Source of the DNA: Pectobacterium wasabiae CFBP 3304 | GTDB taxonomy: Bacteria > Pseudomonadota > Gammaproteobacteria > Enterobacterales > Enterobacteriaceae | DNA length: 64,000 nucleotides | Direction: 5' to 3' | Assembly (NCBI RefSeq): GCF_001742185.1 | Contig: NZ_CP015750.1 | Span: 1,488,001-1,552,000, forward strand | Shown: positions 7,953-13,789 of the stretch, one piece after another | Numbering within the stretch: position 1 is the stretch's first letter | How the letters are laid out: the number at the start of each line of letters is the position of its first letter | Program-made: the position numbers and the translations under genes | The notes under the pieces: model-generated | Seen by the model: the letters and a program-made list of their open reading frames with translations, nothing else | The model's database searches: none | What the model was told of the DNA's origin: nothing

Positions 7953-8332
7953 TTAATTACCTCTTGTAAGTATGATGACAATCTCCCTTTGTGAAGAAAA
8001 GTTAGCGCTTCATTCGTAGCATTATTAACTAAAACCACAGCTTCGCCTTTAACATATGCACTAGTAGATTCGATAGTATTCCATATAAAATTCGAATTAA
8101 CTAAGTTGATCTTATCGTTAACTATAGAAAGAACAAAATCTTTCATCCCTTCTTTATCCCCCTTTGCAACTGGCACACCTAATTTTCTCGATGTTTCATA
8201 TATATCCTGAGCATGTTTTTTTAATTTTACATTGAAGTTACCGCTAAGTGTTATCTCGCACCCAGCCAACTCAAACGGATCAACCCACGTATTGGGATTC
8301 GGCACATACCCGTAATTACTCTCTCCCCCCAA
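7949..8332 (-). CDS. Orphan Rhs toxin tip (lineage B) with intact reading frame
   Basis: The 127-residue ORF begins inside the Rhs core end, GGESNYGYVPNPNTWVDPFE and LAGC, and continues into the tip. The tip holds KLKKHAQDIYETSRKLGVPV, KGDKEGMKDFVLSIVNDKI and GEAVVLVNNATNEALTFLHK. The His-rich helix, a Trp-containing middle and a late TFLxKG strand are reminiscent of compact RNase tips (BECR/colicin D-like), but this is weak. The usual DPxGL self-cleavage motif is DPFEL here, a Gly-to-Glu change. There is no intact upstream core, so it is silent unless recombined into a full rhs. Confidence 0.6.
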   Translation of the reverse strand: MGGESNYGYVPNPNTWVDPFELAGCEITLSGNFNVKLKKHAQDIYETSRKLGVPVAKGDKEGMKDFVLSIVNDKINLVNSNFIWNTIESTSAYVKGEAVVLVNNATNEALTFLHKGRLSSYLQEVIK

Positions 8333-8915
8333 TACACCTATCGGGTCGGGTGAGATATAACAACCACCGCTCGGATCATAATACCTAAAACGGTTATAGC
8401 ATAAGCCACTTTCGTCGTCATGGTATTGCCCGGCAAAGGCCAGACCTGGATCGCGTTTTTCAGCCTTGTCCGTATAGCGCTGGCCCCATAAGTTAGCGCG
8501 CGGGGCCTGCCAGCGCAGTTCACCAGTCTGGTTGAAAATAGCCTGCGGTTCGCCGTTATGGCCGCTGGTGACAAAGTCAGTTTCCCAGCTTGCGTCGGTC
8601 CGTTGTGCACCCAGTGGCGGCGGCTGACAGGTTCACCGTCGCGGTAGTACCGCACTTCGGCTGTCTGGTCGTAGCGTTTGCCAATACGCCGCCCGAACGG
8701 GCCGTGGCGGTAAACCAGCGTTCACCGTTTGGGGTATCCACGACCCTGGGCTGATTGCGGCTGTCCCAGCGGTAGTGCCACACCTGCGAACGGTAGCCCG
8801 GTTGCACCACCTGCCTGCGAATGAGCCACAGGATGCCACTCGGTCAACCGTGTCGCATCCTGCGGCAGGCCGCTACGGTTGTAGCGGTACTGTTCTTCCG
8901 TGTTAACGTTGCGCC
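8333..8915 (-). pseudogene. Lineage-B Rhs core fragment with multiple frameshifts
   Basis: Three reading frames each carry pieces of one core: NTEEQYRYNRSGLPQDATRL and TEWHPVAHSQ; then QPGYRSQVWHYRWDSRNQPR and VVDTPNGERWF; then RYYRDGEPVSRRHWVHNGPT; then RWQAPRANLWGQRYTDKAEK and FRYYDPSGGCYISPDPIG. At least three frameshifts separate them. It lies directly upstream of the intact tip at 7949-8332. The lineage (GGCYISPDPIG) differs from the main rhs (VGRFTTxDPIGLAGG). Confidence 0.75.
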
Positions 8916-9366
8916 CACGCCACCACTCAGTACAGACTACAGGTAGGTTAGCTTCATAACACCAAAACGTTTGTTGATCTCTTCGTGTATAGCCAAATGG
9001 GTTAATCATGGACTTTCCATTCAACAGTAATGGAATTTCACCATCGTTCGAGAAACACCTCATCACACCGGAGTATGTAGCGTTCTTAATTTTATGACTT
9101 TTAACCCATTCTGATATACACGCATCAATATCAATTTCTTTCACACGGATACGAACATTCGTAGCAGGTCGATTTACAGTGTTACTTAGCACCAAGTTGT
9201 AGGCAATTAATTCGTTACCACCGCCGTGAGTTTCGACCACCACTGAAACTATCGAGCGATTTGATTGAAGCCAGCTTCTTCGTGTGAAAAGAAATGAAAA
9301 AACCGATAACACAAGTGCCAACACAGACAAGATAGTTTTCCAATCATCCGGGCTCGGCAATAACAT
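8722..9366 (-). CDS. Chimeric ORF: membrane-anchored hypothetical protein fused to Rhs core fragment
   Basis: A 214-residue ORF. Residues 1-150 resemble a small hypothetical protein with one N-terminal transmembrane segment (ILSVLALVLSVFSFLFT) and a soluble domain (RSIVSVVVETHGGGNELIAY, NLVLSNTVNRPATNVRIRV). From about residue 150 it becomes Rhs core sequence (RGRNVNTEEQYRYNRSGLPQ), then loses the core frame. The junction is near 8916. This looks like a recombination product joining an unrelated gene to a decayed core. Whether the chimera is expressed is unknown; the N-terminal part alone could retain function. Confidence 0.55.
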   Translation of the reverse strand: MLLPSPDDWKTILSVLALVLSVFSFLFTRRSWLQSNRSIVSVVVETHGGGNELIAYNLVLSNTVNRPATNVRIRVKEIDIDACISEWVKSHKIKNATYSGVMRCFSNDGEIPLLLNGKSMINPFGYTRRDQQTFWCYEANLPVVCTEWWRGRNVNTEEQYRYNRSGLPQDATRLTEWHPVAHSQAGGATGLPFAGVALPLGQPQSAQGRGYPKR

Positions 9367-9492
9367 ATCTTGCTCCTAACGTATGCTTTTCTTAACTGGT
9401 CTAGCAGAAAACAGGAAGCCACTCTGGTAACATTCGTCTATTTTTCAATCCTAAAAATTTCGATCATAGAATCAAATGTATTTTGATGCCGG

Positions 9493-9924
9493 TCAAATTC
9501 CGGTCAGGATATTATCAATGAGTTCAAAGCCAGACACCCCCATTGTTATGTGATTAGGATACTCAGAAACAGGAATACGCCTAATTTCTTCTTCCCCGTG
9601 ATAAAGACCACCAGCATAATTGAATATTTTTAACTTTCTACTCTCCTCACCTAAATCGGCACACCCTACAATCTTCCATACACCGACACTAATATTCTGA
9701 TTTCCCGTAAATATAACTTTCGTTTTTTTTCCAAACTTCTCAAAAGACATAGGTTCCAGAAGCCCATCATTTTTAAAAACCTCACTATCTTGTATAGAAA
9801 TAACACAGAAAGCGATTACTTTCTTAAACTTTGCTTTCGGCGAAAAAACAACCTGACACATAGCATATTTACCATTACTCAAAGGAATGAAAAATATGTC
9901 GCCTTCTTTATATTTTATTTTCAT
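9493..9924 (-). CDS. Imm26-like immunity protein
   Basis: A 143-residue protein starting MKIKYKEGDIFFIPLSNGKY and AMCQVV, later VWKIVGCADLGEESRK, and ending GVSGFELIDNILTGI. The GDxFxIPLxxGxYAxxQV opening plus a W-K-I-V/I-G segment is the signature of the Imm26 family of predicted immunity proteins. It follows a toxin-tip remnant (10003-10200) on the same strand. The gene is intact and AT-rich. Confidence 0.72.
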   Translation of the reverse strand: MKIKYKEGDIFFIPLSNGKYAMCQVVFSPKAKFKKVIAFCVISIQDSEVFKNDGLLEPMSFEKFGKKTKVIFTGNQNISVGVWKIVGCADLGEESRKLKIFNYAGGLYHGEEEIRRIPVSEYPNHITMGVSGFELIDNILTGI

Positions 9925-10002
9925 AATCCATTAGCCTTCAACTGACCCATTTGGGAAATCAGGTGAAACTAAAATACTATTTAATATAGACATAGCCATG
10001 AT

Positions 10003-10200
10003 TTACATTCCAGGAGGATTAAGAAGAGTAACACTTTCAACGAAGCCGCCACTACCTTGAGCATTTATTATTATACCTACCGGTATCCTAGAAGGACTTC
10101 TATAGTTCCCAATAAAATTCCCCAACTGCTAAAGTCGCTTTTTTGTCCCAGTCTTAGAAGGCGCCATTGCACAGTTTTGTCATACGCTGCATGTTCACTA
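10003..10200 (-). pseudogene. C-terminal remnant of a toxin tip
   Basis: One frame reads YRSPSRIPVGIIINAQGSGG, FVESVTLLNPPGM and a stop at 10003-10005. Preceding codons for LAVGEFYW are in another frame, so at least one frameshift is present. It sits 78 bp upstream of the Imm26-like gene and is probably the remains of its partner. No toxin class is assigned. Confidence 0.5.
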
Positions 10201-10213
10201 TTGTTGGACAAGA

Positions 10214-10576
10214 TCAAAGAAACTCCCATGCTGAATATTTATAGTCACTATTTATTTCTTTAAAATCCACCCCCTTTAGCCCAAGCAACTCAAACTTAGA
10301 TTTAAATATATCAGAACAGACGGGAGCAGCTATTTCATTGCAAAAAAACAAATATTCATTTATCTCTTCTTTTATTTCAAATAGTTCTATTGACTCATAA
10401 TAAATTTTTTCGACCCCCTATCCTCTGGTGTATTAAATTCCCCAGTTTCATGATCTACAGATACCTCATAAATCGAATTCTCTCTATCCATTATAGATAT
10501 ATAATTCCTCAAGAAAAACAAGAAATATTTTCAGGAGAAAATTGTACAATAAAAAAGATTTTCCACGATTTTTCAT
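10214..10576 (-). pseudogene. Decayed immunity gene (possibly Imm11/DUF1629-like)
   Basis: The ATG at 10576 overlaps the preceding tip stop as ATGA. The coding sequence is then broken by several frameshifts: SIYEVSVDHETGEFNTPEDR, then KIYYESIELFEIKEEINEYL, then FFCNEIAAPVCSDIFKSKFE, LLGLKGVDFKEI and YSAWEFL with a stop at 10214-10216. The closing ALVxSxIFKSxFELLGLKGVxF-type sequence recalls Imm11 (DUF1629) proteins. Function is lost. Confidence 0.5.
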
Positions 10577-10737
10577 AACAATTTCCCTGTATTAGGATCA
10601 ACTTTAAACAAACCATTATCTAAGCCAGATCTGGCCAAATCCTGAATTTCCTTAACTTTAAGTTCTAGACTTGTATCGCTTAGAGATTTAGCCTGCCTTG
10701 AAAGGGTAACTAGTTGCTTTCTAATTTCATCTGTATA
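10573..10737 (-). pseudogene. C-terminal remnant of another toxin tip
   Basis: The frame reads QYTDEIRKQLVTLSRQAKSL, SDTSLELKVKEIQDLARSGL, DNGLFKVDPNTGKLL and TGA at 10573-10575. It is the last ~54 residues of a tip whose beginning was replaced, near 10740, by symE copy 2 and its upstream sequence. The ATGA overlap with the decayed immunity gene preserves the original pairing. Confidence 0.55.
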
Positions 10738-10774
10738 CTGACTATGCTACCGCCTATCCACGAGGGAGTTAGCC

Positions 10775-11069
10775 ATGGCTAAGACACATTCTAAGTCAGA
10801 CGTCACCGTTAATAAAGCAACAAAAACAGAGCGTTGGATACGCCCCGCACAAACCTGTTATAACAGGTTTGAACAGCTTTAGCTGGCCCGTAGGGCGAGT
10901 CTCAAAATGAGACGAGTAAAATGGCAGACCCAACCCGCCGTCCGCGATTAACCTTAAAGGTCGCTGGCTCGAAGAGTCAGGGTTTATGGCTGGGATGCCG
11001 ATAACGGTGACGGTGACGGTGACGGTTGAGCGGGGCAGGATAGTGATTGAGACCGAGATTAATCTCTGA
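10775..11069 (+). pseudogene. symE-like gene, interrupted (copy 2)
   Basis: From the ATG at 10775 the translation reads MAKTHSKSDVTVNKATKTER before the frame is lost through a short deletion. It is then interrupted by a hairpin-rich insert (10851-10913). The last part, INLKGRWLEESGFMAGMPIT and VTVTVTVERGRIVIETEINL, is in another frame and ends at the TGA 11067-11069. The GGTGAC hexamer is present three times, giving an in-frame VTVTVTV expansion relative to copy 3. It faces the 3' end of the immunity gene at 11149. Confidence 0.75.
10851..10913 (+). repeat. Four-hairpin element, copy A (inside symE copy 2)
   Basis: Four consecutive inverted repeats: AAACCTGTTATAACAGGTTT (10851-10870), CAGCT-TT-AGCTG (10874-10885), GCCC-GTA-GGGC (10886-10896) and GTCTCA-AAA-TGAGAC (10899-10913). 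The same element occurs at 13206-13269 at the equivalent place in another symE relic. The symE copy at 5320 lacks it. Confidence 0.8.
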
Positions 11070-11148
11070 CGCTGCGCACGATAAATAGCAGATAAAATAA
11101 AGCCGGAAGGATCGTCAGATCTTTTCAACTTTATTCACATTAATGTTT

Positions 11149-11583
11149 TTAACAAGTAACTCTTTGCCACCATTTTTTATTTTCAATATAAACTGATGTA
11201 ACTCCCTTACTCCATTTAGCATATTTTTTTAGAAAAAAAATCATAGCTGCATCAGATTTACCCATAATATCATCAGGTCCCTTCAACTCTAAAAATATAA
11301 AAATATTTATTGAATCAAATAAATGAATAACTTTTAAAAACTCCTCATAAAGTAAGTTACCATCAGAATAAATCAACCCATCCATATAATCATATGTAAT
11401 CTCAACAATATTACTATATTTAGAAGTCATGACACTTTTGATAAAATCGTTAATTATATCATTATCAACCTGCTCGTTACTTTGCAATGCGTAATATATT
11501 TCACTCGCCACCACTTCAATATCATGAGGCAATCGATATCCTTTACTCATCAACCAAATAATATGATTTATTTTATCCGACAT
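11149..11583 (-). CDS. Immunity-type protein paired with the orphan Rhs at 11597-13168
   Basis: A 144-residue protein starting MSDKINHIIWLMSKGYRLPH, with ASEIYYALQSNEQVDNDIIN and FLKVIHLFDSINIFIFLELK. No family is recognised. It begins 13 bp after the stop of the orphan Rhs tip on the same strand and is AT-rich, so it is the probable antitoxin for that tip. A symE relic converges on its 3' end. Confidence 0.62.
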   Translation of the reverse strand: MSDKINHIIWLMSKGYRLPHDIEVVASEIYYALQSNEQVDNDIINDFIKSVMTSKYSNIVEITYDYMDGLIYSDGNLLYEEFLKVIHLFDSINIFIFLELKGPDDIMGKSDAAMIFFLKKYAKWSKGVTSVYIENKKWWQRVTC

Positions 11584-11596
11584 TTAATTACTCTCA

Positions 11597-13168
11597 CTAA
11601 TTAGGTACCGAGAAACCAGGCAATTTCCTCAGATTTTCCCAACTATCAGGAAAGTGAGTCAGTATAGTAGGCGTTTTACCTGTTTGACTAGTTGCTGTAA
11701 ACAAGCCTGTATTAGGATCATAATAACCTACACGAGGTTTATTAGTATATCTATAAGTAAATTCCCTGCCATCTTGGATAGTAGTTCTGGCACTGAAATC
11801 ATATTCCCTCACTGTATTTGCCCCCACTTGATCACCATGTTTTGCATAATGATCTCTTAATCCAGGCCCATCAACTCCCTGCCTAGATTTATTCCATTTT
11901 GCATTTTTCGATACACCACAAAAAAGCCCCAGCGGATCAACCCATCCCAGCGGATTCGGCGCATACTGATAAAGGTTAATCCCCCCCGCCAGCCCTATCG
12001 GGTCCGGTGTCGTGAAGCGGCCTACCGTCGGGTCGTAATAGCGGAACAGGTTGTAGTGTAATCCCGTTTCCTCATCTGCGTATTGTCCGGCATAGCGTAG
12101 CGACTGGGATTCTACCGGCTTGCCGCAACGCAGCCCTTCGCTGTCCTGCGTCTGTCCGGTGACAGCGCCGAAGCTGCCGTAGTCTCCGCTCCAGCGCACC
12201 GCGCCTTCCGCATCCGTCATCTCCAGCGGCGCACCGTTCAGCTCGGTATTGAACCAGCGGATATCGCCGTCACGCGCGCCCGGTTGCTGCGTGATACGCG
12301 CTAACGGCGACCACCAGAGAGTCGGGTCATAAACGTAGCTTTCCGTCCGCTCGGCGTGTCTGACCTGTAGCAGCCGAAAACCTTCCCACAGGAAACGCGT
12401 CTCTTCCTGCGTCCCGTTTTCACCCCGGGTGACCGTTTTATGGGTGCGCCTGCCCAGCGCATCATAGCCATAGCAGGCCACGAACTCACCCTGTGGCCCC
12501 CGACCCCGGGCTTCCACCAGACGGTTGTCCGCATCATACCGGTAAAACTGCTCCGTGGTGCCTTCACGCCGCCGTGTCAGGTTGCCCTGACCGTCATACT
12601 GGTTCCACAGATGACGCCAGTTCAGCAGGCGATTGTCGGACAGCGGGCCAGCAGACGGCGAATGGCCGCTATCCTGTAGATTGTCCGCCGCATCATAGCC
12701 ATATCCCCGATGATGCACCAGCCAGTGCACATCAATCCGTTTCAGCAGCCGACCTTCTGCATCGTAATCATACTGCACGTCACCCCGCAAGCCGTCCCTG
12801 ACTGACGCAAGCTCGCCGGAAGCCGTGTAGCGTAACGCCCGCGAGAGAAGCTGCTGCTCCGGCTCTGCGACATCCCAGAGTCCGCTGCGCTGTGAGGTCA
12901 GGCGACCGAGGCTGTCATACGCCCGTTGCTGCGTGCGGCGGCCCTGAGTACGGCTGATTTCCCGGTGCAACCGGTCACGGGTAAACTCGCTGACCACCTG
13001 ATGATTGAATTTTACCGCGCTGACATGGCCCGAGCCGTAGCGCAACCAGCGCAGCGTGTCGCCATCCGGCAGCGACAGGGCGCTCACGTTGCCCAGTGCA
13101 TCCCGCGTGTAGCCGATATCACCTTCACTGCCGTGTTCGCCTGACTGAGGGGTTAATAAAGCAACCAA
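11597..13168 (-). CDS. 5'-truncated orphan Rhs (core C-terminal part plus toxin tip)
   Basis: The 523-residue ORF carries the last ~400 residues of an Rhs core nearly identical to the main Rhs: GEHGSEGDIGYTRDALGNVS through RYYDPTVGRFTTPDPIGLAG, then NPLGWVDPLGLF, where DPLGL is the self-cleavage motif. A distinct tip of about 107 residues follows: GPGLRDHYAKHGDQVGANTV, REYDFSARTTIQDGREFTYR, GYYDPNTGLFTATSQTGKTP and TILTHFPDSWENLRKLPGFS. The HYxKHG...TxxLTHFP layout suggests a small BECR-type RNase, tentatively. PAAR and the N-terminal core are missing: homology stops at about 13145, where a symE relic begins. It is a silent tip donor rather than an exportable effector. Confidence 0.8.
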   Translation of the reverse strand: MVALLTPQSGEHGSEGDIGYTRDALGNVSALSLPDGDTLRWLRYGSGHVSAVKFNHQVVSEFTRDRLHREISRTQGRRTQQRAYDSLGRLTSQRSGLWDVAEPEQQLLSRALRYTASGELASVRDGLRGDVQYDYDAEGRLLKRIDVHWLVHHRGYGYDAADNLQDSGHSPSAGPLSDNRLLNWRHLWNQYDGQGNLTRRREGTTEQFYRYDADNRLVEARGRGPQGEFVACYGYDALGRRTHKTVTRGENGTQEETRFLWEGFRLLQVRHAERTESYVYDPTLWWSPLARITQQPGARDGDIRWFNTELNGAPLEMTDAEGAVRWSGDYGSFGAVTGQTQDSEGLRCGKPVESQSLRYAGQYADEETGLHYNLFRYYDPTVGRFTTPDPIGLAGGINLYQYAPNPLGWVDPLGLFCGVSKNAKWNKSRQGVDGPGLRDHYAKHGDQVGANTVREYDFSARTTIQDGREFTYRYTNKPRVGYYDPNTGLFTATSQTGKTPTILTHFPDSWENLRKLPGFSVPN

Positions 13169-13413
13169 AACAGAACGTTACTATACCGTGGGATATGCCC
13201 CGCACAAACCTGTTATAAACAGGTTTGAACAGCTTTAGCTGGCCCGCAGGGCGAGTCTCAAAATGAGACGAGTAAAACGGCAGGCCCAACCCGCCGTCCG
13301 CCATCAACCTTAAAGGCCGCTGGCTGGAAGAGTCGGGTTTTATGACCGGGATGCCAATAACGGTGACGGTTGAGCGGGGCAGGTTGGTGATTGAGACCGA
13401 GATTAATCTCTGA
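13153..13413 (+). pseudogene. symE-like relic fused to the truncated rhs core (copy 3)
   Basis: The relic lacks its start and begins VNKATKTERYYTVGYAPHK. It is interrupted by the four-hairpin element and resumes AINLKGRWLEESGFMTGMPI, then TVTVERGRLVIETEINL, with the TGA at 13411-13413. Its left edge is joined to antisense rhs core sequence at 13145-13152, evidence of a deletion that removed both the symE start and the front of the orphan rhs. Confidence 0.75.
13206..13269 (+). repeat. Four-hairpin element, copy B (inside symE copy 3)
   Basis: Inverted repeats are AAACCTGTT-ATA-AACAGGTTT (13206-13226), CAGCT-TT-AGCTG (13230-13241), GCCC-GCA-GGGC (13242-13252) and GTCTCA-AAA-TGAGAC (13255-13269). 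It differs from copy A by one base in the first loop and one in the third loop; the stems are intact. Confidence 0.8.
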
Positions 13414-13446
13414 CGACACACACGATAAGCAGCAGGTAAAAAATAG

Positions 13447-13474
13447 CCGGAAGGATCGTTAAGATCACTTCCGG
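13447..13474 (+). terminator. Strong hairpin at the end of symE copy 3
   Basis: CCGGAAGGATC...GATCACTTCCGG forms an 11-bp stem with one bulge and a GTTAA loop. It lies between the convergent symE relic and the immunity gene stop at 13484. Degenerate versions follow the other symE tails. It has no long T-tract, so it may be a weak or bidirectional terminator. Confidence 0.5.
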
Positions 13475-13483
13475 CGTATTAAA

Positions 13484-13789
13484 CTACTTAGTGCTATATA
13501 CAAAATTCTTTAAATCAGATTTCCAGCTTTCATTTTTTTTATCGAGATATAGCCGAGCATCATCTTTATTTCTTTTTACATAAAGGATATCTGACATTTT
13601 GTAAGTTCGTCGTCCTAATTCATCAAACAAACAAAAAACCAGAGTCTCTTTACTCAAGGTTCTTTCGTTTAACATATCCCATTCTATTTCATCATTAAAA
13701 ACAGTGAAAATTTCATTCCCATTTAATATTACCCACCCAGATCGCTCTAACATATCCTTTATCTCAAGCATTTTCTCTTTAATTTTCAA
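13484..13789 (-). CDS. Immunity-type protein of the main Rhs
   Basis: A ~101-residue protein beginning with TTG at 13787-13789 (LKIKEKMLEIKDMLERSGWV; initiator Met in vivo) and ending NESWKSDLKNFVYSTK. The TTG overlaps the rhs stop as TTGA, and GGGAGG sits 4 bases upstream, so I prefer this start to the ATG ten codons into the open frame (13771). The coupling to the rhs tip indicates cognate immunity. No known family was recognised. The gene is AT-rich compared with rhs. Confidence 0.68.
   Translation of the reverse strand: MKIKEKMLEIKDMLERSGWVILNGNEIFTVFNDEIEWDMLNERTLSKETLVFCLFDELGRRTYKMSDILYVKRNKDDARLYLDKKNESWKSDLKNFVYSTK

Noticed and set aside
10057..10578. Plus-strand ORFs of 62-68 aa among toxin/immunity remnants
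   Set aside because: The minus strand carries recognisable tip and immunity fragments; the plus ORFs lack ribosome sites and coding character.
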